Shown: positions 26,528 through 34,539 of the stretch, in pieces
Layout: every line of letters begins with the position of its first letter
How positions within the stretch are numbered: the stretch's first letter is position 1
Notes under the pieces: generated by a model
The model's database searches: none
Told to the model about the DNA's origin: nothing
The model's input: only the letters and a program-made list of their open reading frames with translations
Translations under genes and position numbers: made by a program
Source: CAVVFX01 sp963747535
GTDB lineage: Bacteria; Acidobacteriota; Terriglobia; Bryobacterales; Bryobacteraceae
Length of the DNA stretch: 64,000 nucleotides
NCBI GenBank assembly: GCA_963747535.1
Contig: CAVVFX010000020.1
Coordinates: 682,001-746,000, forward strand
Reading direction: 5' to 3'

Positions 26528-27193
26528 ATGCCGCTCAACTGGTCTCCGCTGTGGCTCAGCCTGCGCGTCGCCGGCATCGCGACTGCGATCTCTTTGGCCA
26601 TCGGCATCTACCTCGCGTATGTTCTGGCAAACCGGCGCTTTCGCGGCAGGGACCTGCTGGATGCCGCCGTCACGCTGCCCCTGACCCTGCCCCCGACGGT
26701 GCTCGGATATTATCTGCTGGTCGCTATCGGCCAGCACAGTCCGGTCGGTCAGGCGTATCAATGGCTGTTCCACTCACCTCTGGTTTTCACGTGGCAGGCC
26801 GCGGTAGTCGCGTCGACGGTGCACGCAATTCCTCTGTTGGTCCGCACGGCCCGCGCCGCCCTCCTTTCCGTCGATCACGATCTGGAACGCGCGGCGCGCA
26901 ATCTGGGTGCGTCGGAGTGGCGTCTTTTCTGGCGCATCACTCTTCCGCTCACGCGCCGCTCCGTGATTGCCGCGACAGTACTGGCGTTCGCACGGTCCAT
27001 GGGGGATTTCGGAACCACACTCATGATCGCCGGCGATATCCCGGGACGTACTCAGACCGCATCCATCGCCATTTACGACGCGGTCGAATCGGGCGACACG
27101 ATGACCGCACGCGTTCTGGTGCTGGTCGTTTCGGCGCTGACTATCGTCATCGTCTGGCTGGCCAACCGGATGGAAAAGACGGCACACGGATGA
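26528..27193 (+). CDS. modB: Molybdate-type ABC transporter permease ModB
   Basis: 221 aa from the ATG at 26528, which gives a normal ModB start (MPLNWSPLWLSLRVAGIATA). Five or so membrane segments are visible. The EAA-type loop that contacts the ATPase is clear (ERAARNLGASEWRLFWRITL), as are the TLPLTLPPTVLGYYLL and ARSMGDFGTTLMIAG segments typical of ModB. The stop overlaps the ATG of modC as ATGA, so the two are translationally coupled. Tungstate or another oxyanion cannot be excluded. No substrate-binding protein (ModA) gene is in the window. Confidence 0.85.
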   Translation: MPLNWSPLWLSLRVAGIATAISLAIGIYLAYVLANRRFRGRDLLDAAVTLPLTLPPTVLGYYLLVAIGQHSPVGQAYQWLFHSPLVFTWQAAVVASTVHAIPLLVRTARAALLSVDHDLERAARNLGASEWRLFWRITLPLTRRSVIAATVLAFARSMGDFGTTLMIAGDIPGRTQTASIAIYDAVESGDTMTARVLVLVVSALTIVIVWLANRMEKTAHG

Positions 27194-28287
27194 TCCACGC
27201 ACGTATCCGCAAGCGTTTCGCGGCTGGCTCCGAATCGTCCGCCTTCGATCTCGATGTGGACTTCGAAGCGCGCGAGGGCGTGACCGTCCTGTTCGGGGCG
27301 AGCGGCGCAGGTAAGACTCTGACGCTCGATTCCATCGCGGGTTTCGCTCGTCCGGATGCAGGGCGCATCATGCTGGATGACCGCATCCTGTTCGACGGCG
27401 ATTCCGGAGTGTCGCTGCGCCCGCAGGGCCGCGGGTGCGGCTATGTGTTTCAAACATACGCCCTGTTCCCCCACATGACGGTAAGAGAGAATCTCGCCTT
27501 CGCCGCCGAGCGCCTGCCGCGCCTCGAACGGCATCGCCGGGTCAATGAGATGCTCGACCGCTTTCGCATCGCCGAGTTCGCCGGGCGCTATCCGCACGAG
27601 GTGTCCGGCGGACAGAAGCAGCGCTGCTCCATAGCGCGCGCGTTGATCGTGCAGCCGCGACTGCTGCTGCTGGATGAACCGGCCCGCGGTCTGGATACGC
27701 CACTGCGTGAGGACCTCTACGATTTGTTGCGCGGTTTGCGTCAGGAATTCCGCGTGCCGATTCTGCTCGTCACACACGATCTGGAGGCGGCGTTCGCCGT
27801 TGGGGACGAGATGCTCGTGTTCCACGCAGGGCGCATCCCGCAGCGGGGGAAACCGCGGACGGTCCTCAGCCAACCGGTCTCCGAGTCGATCGCCCGCCTG
27901 TTCGGCTACGACACTTTCCTCGAAGCCGGGATCGTCAAACTGAATCCGGTGGACGATCGCAGTACCGTACGTTTTCTTGATCGCGACTTCTTCGGCCCTT
28001 ATTTCCCGGGCAGCCTGATCGGCGATCGCCTGACGTTATGCGTTCGTCCCGGCGATCTGCGATTAGTGGATGGTCCCGGCGAGAACCGCGCGCCCGTAAC
28101 CACAGCGAGCGTAGTGGAGCGTCCCTCGGGCGTGCGCTTGCGCGTCACCGCCTCCGGCAACATCAGCGTCACGGTCGATGTTCCGCGCGCGCACTGGGAA
28201 TCAGCCAGGGACCGTAAGGAGCAGTACGTCGAGTTTCCGCCGCAATCGCTGCGCATGATCAAAACCGGGACGCCATTGCCACAATAG
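27190..28287 (+). CDS. modC: Molybdate-type ABC transporter ATPase ModC
   Basis: 365 aa, starting at the ATG that overlaps the modB stop. Walker A is GASGAGKT (36-43). The Q-loop (YVFQTYALFPH), signature EVSGGQKQR, Walker B LLLLDEP and H-loop THD follow in order. The C-terminal 120 residues form a Mop/TOBE-like domain (LTLCVRPGDLRL, SGVRLRVTASGNISVTVDVP), as in ModC, which binds the oxyanion and regulates transport. The stop is 4 bp before the FmdE-like gene, consistent with one operon. Confidence 0.85.
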   Translation: MIHARIRKRFAAGSESSAFDLDVDFEAREGVTVLFGASGAGKTLTLDSIAGFARPDAGRIMLDDRILFDGDSGVSLRPQGRGCGYVFQTYALFPHMTVRENLAFAAERLPRLERHRRVNEMLDRFRIAEFAGRYPHEVSGGQKQRCSIARALIVQPRLLLLDEPARGLDTPLREDLYDLLRGLRQEFRVPILLVTHDLEAAFAVGDEMLVFHAGRIPQRGKPRTVLSQPVSESIARLFGYDTFLEAGIVKLNPVDDRSTVRFLDRDFFGPYFPGSLIGDRLTLCVRPGDLRLVDGPGENRAPVTTASVVERPSGVRLRVTASGNISVTVDVPRAHWESARDRKEQYVEFPPQSLRMIKTGTPLPQ

Positions 28288-28291
28288 GAAA

Positions 28292-28873
28292 GTGAAGAGT
28301 TTCGACGAATACGTGGCCCTGGCCGCGCAGGCGCACGGCCACATCTGCGCGGGACAGATCCTCGGGATCAGGATGGCGGTCTACGGCATGGAGTTATTGG
28401 GGCTGGACGATCCGGCGGGCAAGGATCGCAAGCGCCTGGTGACGTTCGTCGAGATCGATCGCTGCGCGACGGACGCGATCCCGGTGGTCACAGGCTGCCG
28501 CCTCGGCAAGCGCGCTCTGAAGTTTAAGGATTTCGGAAAGATGGCGGCTACGTTCTGCGATCTCTCGACCGGTCGGGCAGTGCGGATCGCCGCCCGCGAG
28601 TCGTCGAAACAGCGAGCGAGGGAACTGTATCCGGAAATTCCCAACAAGAACCAGCAGCAGATGGCGGCATACCGGGAGATGGCCGCCGATGAACTGTTCG
28701 ATGTGCAATGGGTCCGGGTCAACCTGGGTCCGGAGGAGTTCCCTGGTTATCAGGGCCAGCGGCATGTCTGTGCGGAGTGCGGAGAGGGCATTAGCTACGA
28801 AAAGCAGGTTGAGCGTGGCTCCCGATTGCTGTGCCGATCCTGCGCGGGCGAACGCTATTACGAGCCCGCGTGA
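28292..28873 (+). CDS. FmdE-family protein with C-terminal zinc ribbon
   Basis: 193 aa with a GTG start just after TAGGAA. The N-terminal FmdE domain carries the AHGHICAGQILG motif (His15, His17, Cys19) and EIDRCATDAIPVVTGC. The C-terminus has two CxxC pairs (CAECGEG... CRSCAG) of a zinc ribbon. The family is named after a subunit-E-like protein of molybdenum formylmethanofuran dehydrogenase and often accompanies molybdenum enzymes or transporters in non-methanogens. Placement directly after modBC supports a role in molybdenum (or tungsten) handling; the exact reaction is unknown. Confidence 0.8.
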   Translation: MKSFDEYVALAAQAHGHICAGQILGIRMAVYGMELLGLDDPAGKDRKRLVTFVEIDRCATDAIPVVTGCRLGKRALKFKDFGKMAATFCDLSTGRAVRIAARESSKQRARELYPEIPNKNQQQMAAYREMAADELFDVQWVRVNLGPEEFPGYQGQRHVCAECGEGISYEKQVERGSRLLCRSCAGERYYEPA

Positions 28874-29017
28874 AGCGGCTTACGCACAACGGCAGCAGGC
28901 GAGACGCGTGTCCGTCTCGGCAATCCACGGTGCCCTGCAGCACCAGGCCGCCAGAGGAGGGCGTCACGCTGAAGCAACGTAGGAGTTGATTTTCAGACAT
29001 ACTCAGGCGCAGACATT

Positions 29018-29599
29018 ATGATGGTGAATCCAGCCTACCGCATGATCCGCTATTACATCACGGACCGGGTTCAACTCACCTCTACCAGTGCTCTGCTCGA
29101 AAACATCGCGGCCCAACTCGCGGCAGGAATCGAGATGATCCAACTTCGCGAACGTGATCTTACCGCACGCGAACTACTGGCACTTGCAGAAGCCGTGCTG
29201 CGGCTGCCAAATGCGGGAGACAGCAGACTGCTGATCAACGACCGCACGGATGTGGCGCTGGCCAGTGGCGCCGCGGGCGTCCATTTGCGCGGAAACTCTG
29301 TCGCGCCTTCGCGCATTCGAGCGATTGCGCCGGACGGCTTCCTGATCGGCGTGTCGTGCCACTCGGTGGATGAGGTCCGCTGCGCAGAGGACGACGGCGC
29401 GAGTTTTGCTGTGCTGGCGCCCATCTTTGCGACGCCGGGAAAAGGTCCGGCGCTGGGGATCGGTCCGCTGTCCGAGGCTGCTCACGCGGTACGGATTCCG
29501 GTTCTCGCGCTCGGTGGAATCACTCCGGAGCGCATTCCGCAATGCCTGGCCGCGGGAGCCGCAGGGATCGCGGGAATTTCATTATTCCAACGTCGGTAA
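29018..29599 (+). CDS. Thiamine-phosphate synthase-like protein (ThiE/TenI family)
   Basis: 193 aa. A TIM-barrel with family motifs in order: IQLRERDL, LLINDRTDVALASGAAGVHL, GVSCHSVDEV, FAVLAPIFATPGKG and a final VLALGGITPERI phosphate-binding loop. ThiE joins the pyrimidine and thiazole parts of thiamine; TenI relatives aromatise the thiazole. The GVHL region lacks the usual Gln-Asp of ThiE (HLRGNS), so either is possible. No TPP riboswitch is visible upstream; the 144-bp gap instead holds a GAGACG/CGTCTC hairpin near 28910. No Shine-Dalgarno is seen, and a start at codon 9 (MIRYYITD) is also possible. Confidence 0.75.
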   Translation: MMVNPAYRMIRYYITDRVQLTSTSALLENIAAQLAAGIEMIQLRERDLTARELLALAEAVLRLPNAGDSRLLINDRTDVALASGAAGVHLRGNSVAPSRIRAIAPDGFLIGVSCHSVDEVRCAEDDGASFAVLAPIFATPGKGPALGIGPLSEAAHAVRIPVLALGGITPERIPQCLAAGAAGIAGISLFQRR

Positions 29600-29668
29600 C
29601 ATACTATCGGCGTCAGCAGAACCGCAGAAAGCGCACGGGAAAGCTTCGAAACGACTCGTGGATTTCCT

Positions 29669-30000
29669 TTACGCAATTCCGTCCAGAAGCAGTATGAAGG
29701 CCGACGCCAGAACGAGAATAGTATGGGTGCGGGTGAGTACCGCAAGCGCCAGCCAGCACGTCGCGAGGAGCGCCTGGTGCGATTTGCGATGATCCCACCA
29801 CGCCATGATGCGCCCCATACCGAGTATCACGAACAGCATCGCGGAGACGTCCGGCATGACCGTGCCGGACATCCCGAGGACCGCCGGGCCGCGAGGAGCG
29901 GGATCAGTTGAGTGAGATGTCGGCCCGACAATGCCACCGGGCAGAATCCGCGAGGCCCGCAGACTCAGGTCCGTGGATCCACCAGGACGTGTTGGGACTC
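29669..30000 (-). pseudogene. Fragment of a membrane glycosyltransferase (GT39/ArnT-like)
   Basis: A minus-strand open stretch ending at 29669 contains HSTDPAPRGPAVLGMSGTVM, PDVSAMLFVILGMGRIMAWW and two hydrophobic helices (ALLATCWLALAVLTRTHTIL, VLASAFILLLDG). The 'S-T-VMPD' and 'LTRTH' features resemble the middle of polyprenol-phosphate-sugar glycosyltransferases. Neither the catalytic N-terminus nor the C-terminus is present, so it is a decayed remnant. The rest of 29600-30106 shows no other gene. The family call is tentative. Confidence 0.35.
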
Positions 30001-30106
30001 GCGGAGATAGATCAGATCGTCGATGGTGAGGAGCAGTGCGGCATGCGCCATGGCGGGCCAGGTGCATGCCACAGCGGAACGGAGTGTTGGTCGCATGCCG
30101 GGCGTA

Positions 30107-30808
30107 TCAGGACCTCAGACGAAACGGGTTGAAATTAGTGGATCGATCGAAGAAATCAATCCCTTCCGCCCGCTTGAGGCCATTCACGATAACGTAAGTC
30201 AACGGCGTCGCCAGCACTTCGTAAACTACTTTGAACAGATACCCCGAGTAGATGATCTGCCAGATCACGCTGACCGGCTGATCGTAAAAGATGAAGCAGA
30301 CGACTATGGTGGTGTCGACGGCCTGGCCTACGATGGTCGAGCCGACAGTCCGGGTCCAGAGAAAGCGGCCATTGGTCCACAACTTCATCTTGGCGACAGT
30401 CAGAGAATTGGCGAACTCACCCGCCCAATAGGCGATCAGGCTGCCGGCTATGATTCTCGGCACCACGCCGAAGATGGCTTCGAACGCCGCTTGATTCTTG
30501 AATTCGGGAGCTGCGGGAAGCCAGATGGCGAACAGTCCCATGGCGGTCATCACGGCGCTGCCCATGAACCCGGTCCAGATCGCGCGCCGCGAAGCGGAGT
30601 ATCCGTAGACCTCGGTGAAGACGTCACCGAAGATGTAAGTAATGGGGAAAAGTAACTGGGCCGCACTTACCTTAAATGGTCCAAATTCGGTGAACTTCTG
30701 CGCCACTAAGTTGGAGACGATCAGCACCACGACAAATATGTTGATCAGCAGATCGAGGTACTTATAGGAACGCGCGGCCGGGTCTTTCACGGCGGCGGCA
30801 TACGCCAT
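30107..30808 (-). CDS. yhhQ: Queuosine precursor transporter (YhhQ/VUT family)
   Basis: 233 aa with six hydrophobic segments and the family motifs LDLLINIFVVVLIVSNLVAQK, FPITYIFGDVFTEVYGYSAS and VGQAVDTTIVVCFIFY. YhhQ imports preQ0/preQ1 for queuosine synthesis in the inner membrane. Length and motif order fit well. The start is within a few bases of the end of the enolase-superfamily gene on the same strand (30809), so they could share a transcript, although no functional link is evident. Confidence 0.85.
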   Translation of the reverse strand: MAYAAAVKDPAARSYKYLDLLINIFVVVLIVSNLVAQKFTEFGPFKVSAAQLLFPITYIFGDVFTEVYGYSASRRAIWTGFMGSAVMTAMGLFAIWLPAAPEFKNQAAFEAIFGVVPRIIAGSLIAYWAGEFANSLTVAKMKLWTNGRFLWTRTVGSTIVGQAVDTTIVVCFIFYDQPVSVIWQIIYSGYLFKVVYEVLATPLTYVIVNGLKRAEGIDFFDRSTNFNPFRLRS

Positions 30809-32059
30809 CTATGAGCTCTCCCATTTGACGCTGTGGTCCGCTGTGACGGCATGCGTTTCAGCCGGAGAATCGGTGCGGAAATAGGACCAGGGTCCTGGTA
30901 TCCAGGGATATTTTTCGATGACACGTTCATCGATCTTCACGCCCAGGCCCGGTTCGCGCGGCACGATGAGGTCGCCATGATCGATCTGCAACGGATCGAC
31001 GAGAACTTCCGAGGCCAAGGGGAACGGGTACATGGATTGGAGGGTGGTTGTAGAGTAGCACGGATACTCCAGCCACTCGACGACGGTTTCCGGCCAGCAA
31101 ATGCCTAAATGCGCAGCCGCAACCACCTCCAATGCCGTACCCCAACTGTGAAACGCGAATTTTAGGTGCTCACGGGCGATCTCGGCGAAGAGCCGGCGTC
31201 CCAGGGCCAGTCCGCCCTGGCAACAAACATCCATCTGCACGTAATCGACGCAGTGAGTCAGGATGAGGTCGAGGTAACGGTCTTCGTTGGGTTCGTGCTC
31301 ACCACTGGCCAGAGGAACAATATCTTTTTCCTTGAGCCGCAGATAGGCTTCATGATCGTCGGGGGGCATGGGTTCCTCCAGCCAGGCGATATCGTATTCC
31401 GCCATGTTCTCGGCGAGGCGCTCGACCGTTTCCAGCGAGTAACTGCTGTCGCCCATGCGCCACCAGGAATGCGCGTCGACCATCAAGTCGAAGTCCGGCC
31501 CCACGGCTTCGCGCATCAGTTTCACGGTGCGCAGATCCGCCTCGGGCCCGTGCGCCGGACGCATCTTATAAGCGCGGAAGCCCAGCGCCGCGATGGCTGC
31601 GGCTTCGCGCGCGTAGCCCTCGGATTCCATGTACATTCCGGCGCTGCCATAGAGCCGGATGCGGTCCCGAATACGGCCGCCCACCAGTTCGGACACGGGC
31701 ACGCCGTGCGCCTTTCCAAGCAGATCGAGAAGCGCGATCTCGACCGAGCAAAAGGTCTTGATGAGCCCCGGACCCTGCACCGGATCAGCTCCGGGACCCC
31801 CGATGAATTGAACCCGAAGGGCGTCGTTATCTACCAGGGTGCGTCCTTCGAGAAAGGGCGCGATCACGCTGGTGATGGCCTGGCGGGCCTTCTCGCTGCC
31901 TTCGCCCGGAGCCCAGCCGACCAGACCCACGTCGGTTTCCACCTTCACTACCATGGCATCGCGCTTAATCAGAGTCCGCTCGCCTCCGTAGAAAGGCAGC
32001 TTGATGGGCTTCTCGAAAGGGTAGCTCATCAGGTATGATTGAACTCGCGTGATTTTCAT
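30809..32059 (-). CDS. Enolase-superfamily enzyme (mandelate racemase / muconate lactonizing type)
   Basis: 416 aa from the ATG at 32059 (MKITRVQSYLMSYPF); a far longer open frame exists but its extension is low-complexity and antisense to mgtC. The N-terminal capping domain is followed by the barrel with Lys165 (FRAYKMR), metal ligands Asp195 (VDAHSWW), Glu228 (WLEEP) and Glu254 (SGEHE), and His304 (HSWGT). The superfamily removes an alpha proton from a carboxylate, most often dehydrating sugar acids in this subgroup. A sugar-acid dehydratase is likely but the substrate is unknown. It is divergent from mgtC. Confidence 0.75.
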   Translation of the reverse strand: MKITRVQSYLMSYPFEKPIKLPFYGGERTLIKRDAMVVKVETDVGLVGWAPGEGSEKARQAITSVIAPFLEGRTLVDNDALRVQFIGGPGADPVQGPGLIKTFCSVEIALLDLLGKAHGVPVSELVGGRIRDRIRLYGSAGMYMESEGYAREAAAIAALGFRAYKMRPAHGPEADLRTVKLMREAVGPDFDLMVDAHSWWRMGDSSYSLETVERLAENMAEYDIAWLEEPMPPDDHEAYLRLKEKDIVPLASGEHEPNEDRYLDLILTHCVDYVQMDVCCQGGLALGRRLFAEIAREHLKFAFHSWGTALEVVAAAHLGICWPETVVEWLEYPCYSTTTLQSMYPFPLASEVLVDPLQIDHGDLIVPREPGLGVKIDERVIEKYPWIPGPWSYFRTDSPAETHAVTADHSVKWESS

Positions 32060-32092
32060 TTGAGGTGCGTAAGTCCTTGAGAATAGCAAACT

Positions 32093-32548
32093 ATGTTTGA
32101 AACTACCGGTGTATGGCTGTTCGACTGCAACCTTGGCAAGATCCTGATCGCCTATCTGCTCACCTTGCCCTTGGGCTGGCTGCGCGAGAAGGAAGCCCAC
32201 AGTGTGGGCGTACGCACTTTCCCGATCGTCGCGATGGCGAGTTGTGGTTACCTTCTCGTTACCAAAGCAGGCACCAGTTCCGACGCATTTACGCGCGTGT
32301 TGCAGGGACTGATCGCGGGCATCGGCTTCATCGGCGGCGGCGCCATCCTGAAGGAAGGCACCACGGTTCACGGCGCGTCGACGGCCGCGAGCATTTGGAA
32401 TACCGGCGTCATTGGCGCAGCGGTAGCGCTGGGAAAATATGATATTGCGGTTGCTCTGGCCGTGGTGAATGGCCTTACCTTGCATTTCATGAAGCCCTGG
32501 AAGCTCAGGCTGAACGAGCCGGATGGAGCAGAGGCTCCGAAGGCATGA
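32093..32548 (+). CDS. MgtC/SapB family membrane protein
   Basis: 151 aa with about four membrane helices and the family hallmarks GWLREKEAHSVGVRTFPIVA and GLIAGIGFIGGGAIL. It lacks the C-terminal cytoplasmic domain of Salmonella MgtC, as is usual for short SapB-type members. MgtC proteins are linked to low-magnesium growth and modulation of the F-type ATPase. The stop overlaps the next start (ATGA), which couples it to the amidotransferase gene. The promoter must lie in the 33 bp shared with the divergent enzyme or inside that gene. Confidence 0.85.
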   Translation: MFETTGVWLFDCNLGKILIAYLLTLPLGWLREKEAHSVGVRTFPIVAMASCGYLLVTKAGTSSDAFTRVLQGLIAGIGFIGGGAILKEGTTVHGASTAASIWNTGVIGAAVALGKYDIAVALAVVNGLTLHFMKPWKLRLNEPDGAEAPKA

Positions 32549-33210
32549 ATACACCGCGGGTCCTGGTGAGCTTTCGCTTCGCCGATAGAGCGGAATCTTA
32601 TCTCGCGGCGCTACGTGCTGCCGGGATGGATCCGGTGCCGTGTCAGCCGGGATCACCGGCTGAATTGCAGGGCGTTCAAGGCTTAGTCCTGACGGGCGGG
32701 AGCGATATTTCTCCTGCTTATTATGGCCAGGAAGCGGATCCCGAATTGGGAGACGTCGACAAGGAGCGCGACGCTTTCGAATTGGGGCTGATGACCATGG
32801 CGGATGCGGCGGACGTGCCCACACTTGCGATCTGCCGTGGTGTTCAGCTTCTCAACGTGCACCGTGGGGGAACGCTGGTGCAGCATTTACCCCAATCGGC
32901 GCGGCATCGTAGGACCGATACACCGAAGAGCCAGGCGGTTCATGCGGTCCGGATCGAGGCGGGTTCCAGGCTGGCTGGAATCATGGGTTTGGCGGCAGAT
33001 GTGAACTCACGGCATCACCAGGCGGTGGATCGCGTCGGAGGCGGACTAGTAGTCACGGGGCGCGATCAAGAGGATGGCGTAATTGAGGCGCTGGAGGATC
33101 CGGCACGGCGGTTTCTGGTCGGCGTGCAATGGCACCCCGAGGATCAGGCGCCGGTAAATGAGGTGCAACGAAAGTTATTTGAGGCGTTTGCGGCGGCGTT
33201 GAGGGTGTGA
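32545..33210 (+). CDS. Gamma-glutamyl-GABA hydrolase-like class I amidotransferase (peptidase C26)
   Basis: 221 aa with the class I glutamine amidotransferase fold. The nucleophile is Cys97 (AICRGVQLLNV) and the His197-x-Glu199 pair sits in VGVQWHPED. The motif GLVLTGGSDISPAYYG is typical of PuuD-like peptidase C26 members. These hydrolyse gamma-glutamyl bonds, for example in putrescine degradation; no other puu gene is nearby, so the substrate is unknown. The start overlaps the mgtC stop by 4 bp. Confidence 0.8.
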   Translation: MNTPRVLVSFRFADRAESYLAALRAAGMDPVPCQPGSPAELQGVQGLVLTGGSDISPAYYGQEADPELGDVDKERDAFELGLMTMADAADVPTLAICRGVQLLNVHRGGTLVQHLPQSARHRRTDTPKSQAVHAVRIEAGSRLAGIMGLAADVNSRHHQAVDRVGGGLVVTGRDQEDGVIEALEDPARRFLVGVQWHPEDQAPVNEVQRKLFEAFAAALRV

Positions 33211-33257
33211 GAGTGCTGCTGGAGGCTGCTGCGCAACCGGGCAGGCCAGTGGTTCGG

Positions 33258-34496
33258 CTATGAGGCATAGACTGAAGTCCGTGTAACGGGCCGCAAGGGT
33301 CCCGTGAAAGTCCAGACGATGGCGGCGCAGACTAGCGGTAGCAAGCCGAAGCCGATGAAGACGGGGGTGTAGGAGTAGTGATCTACAACCCAGCCGGTTA
33401 TGAGAGAGAACAGCATGCCGCCGAATCCCGCACCCATGCTGGCCAGGCCCCAGATGGAACCGACCGCATTGCCAGGGAACACGTCCGCGGGCATGGCCAG
33501 CATGTTGGCGAGCGCTCCGGTGTAGCCGGTCATGGCAATCGAGACGCAGACGATGGAACCCGCCGCGGTAGGGGTGAGTACGGCGGGGATTGCGGCGCCC
33601 ATCAGCACGATGAAGAAAGTCATGGCGGATTTTCGCGCGATGGTGATGGAGATTCCGCGGCGCATCAGGAAGCCGGAGAGCGCTCCGCCGAGGAGATTTC
33701 CTAAACCGGCGACGAAGAACGGGAGCCAGGCGTATTTGCCGATGGCAGCCATGTCGAAATGGCGGGCGCTCTTCAGGTAGGTGGGGAACCAGAAGATGTA
33801 GAAGTACCAAGCTGGGTCGAAGAAAATCTTGGCGACAATGAAGCTCTGGACGAAAGGGTGGCGCAGGAGTTGCCAGGCCGACAGGGGTGGGGCCTGGGCC
33901 GCAGCCTGAGCTTCCGTCTGCGCGGGCTTATGATAAATCGGCCACCAAAACGAAAGCCAGATGAAGCCGAGCAATCCGATCGCGAGAAAGGCGTACTGCC
34001 AGCCGTAGTTCAAAACGATGAAGGCGACGATCGGCGGAGCCAGGATCGCGCCGATCGACGATCCGCTGTTAAAGATTCCGCAGGCAAGCGCGCGTTCGGT
34101 TTCAGGGAACCATTCGGCGACAACTTTGATGGCGGCGGGCCAGTTTCCGGCTTCGCCGATGCCGAGGAGAAAGCGAAAAACGCCGAGGCTGAGCGGTCCG
34201 CGGGTCAGCGCGTGCAGTACCGACGCCGCGGACCACCAGGCGATACAGAGCGCATATCCCAGGCGCGTACCGAGGCGATCGATCAGCGGTCCGGAAAGGC
34301 CGTTGGAGATGGTGTACGCCAGCATGAAGGCCGAGACGACGCGCGAATAGGTCACGCTGCTCATGTGGAATTGATCGATGAGCACGGGTGCCGCTACGGA
34401 GAGCGCCTGCCGGTCGAGATAATTGATCAGGGTCGCCATGAAGGCGAAGCTGATCATGAGCCAGCGACGGCGGTCTAGGGCGGGTGTGGGCGTCAT
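33258..34496 (-). CDS. MFS transporter, anion:cation symporter (hexuronate/ExuT-like)
   Basis: 412 aa from MTPTPALDRRRW; a GTG nine codons upstream is an alternative. Twelve hydrophobic segments are visible. The first helix carries INYLDRQALSVAAP, the loop has GPLIDRLGTRLGY, and LLGIGEAGNWPAAIKVVAEWFPETERA is characteristic of the ACS family that moves sugar acids (ExuT, GudP). Together with the neighbouring Tat-exported glycosidase-like gene and the LacI regulator, import of uronate-type sugar acids is a reasonable inference. Confidence 0.8.
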   Translation of the reverse strand: MTPTPALDRRRWLMISFAFMATLINYLDRQALSVAAPVLIDQFHMSSVTYSRVVSAFMLAYTISNGLSGPLIDRLGTRLGYALCIAWWSAASVLHALTRGPLSLGVFRFLLGIGEAGNWPAAIKVVAEWFPETERALACGIFNSGSSIGAILAPPIVAFIVLNYGWQYAFLAIGLLGFIWLSFWWPIYHKPAQTEAQAAAQAPPLSAWQLLRHPFVQSFIVAKIFFDPAWYFYIFWFPTYLKSARHFDMAAIGKYAWLPFFVAGLGNLLGGALSGFLMRRGISITIARKSAMTFFIVLMGAAIPAVLTPTAAGSIVCVSIAMTGYTGALANMLAMPADVFPGNAVGSIWGLASMGAGFGGMLFSLITGWVVDHYSYTPVFIGFGLLPLVCAAIVWTFTGPLRPVTRTSVYAS

Positions 34497-34511
34497 AGAG
34501 TTTGGCAGTGT

Positions 34512-34539
34512 GGCAGACCACAAAAAACGATGGTCTGCC
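34512..34539. repeat. Hairpin with conserved CAAAAAACGA loop, copy 1
   Basis: GGCAGACCA (34512-34520), loop CAAAAAACGA, TGGTCTGCC (34531-34539): a perfect 9-bp stem between the MFS gene and the glycosidase-like gene. A second copy lies at 51894-51921 with the same loop and a compensated stem change. There is no U-tract, so it does not look like a standard terminator. Confidence 0.7.

Noticed and set aside
26551..27189. Open frame extending modC upstream to 26551
   Set aside because: It runs antiphase through modB and encodes no ABC-type sequence before 27190, where ATGA couples modC to modB.
28874..29017. Possible TPP or molybdenum-cofactor riboswitch before the ThiE-like gene
   Set aside because: Neither the TPP core words nor a Moco-type architecture could be found; only a short GAGACG/CGTCTC hairpin is present.
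30023..30655. 210-codon plus-strand frame
   Set aside because: It is the complement of the yhhQ gene, which has clear membrane helices and family motifs on the minus strand.
32060..32824. 255-codon N-terminal extension of the enolase-superfamily gene
   Set aside because: It lies antisense to mgtC and the amidotransferase start, has Arg/Pro/Ser-rich composition and no similarity to the enzyme family.
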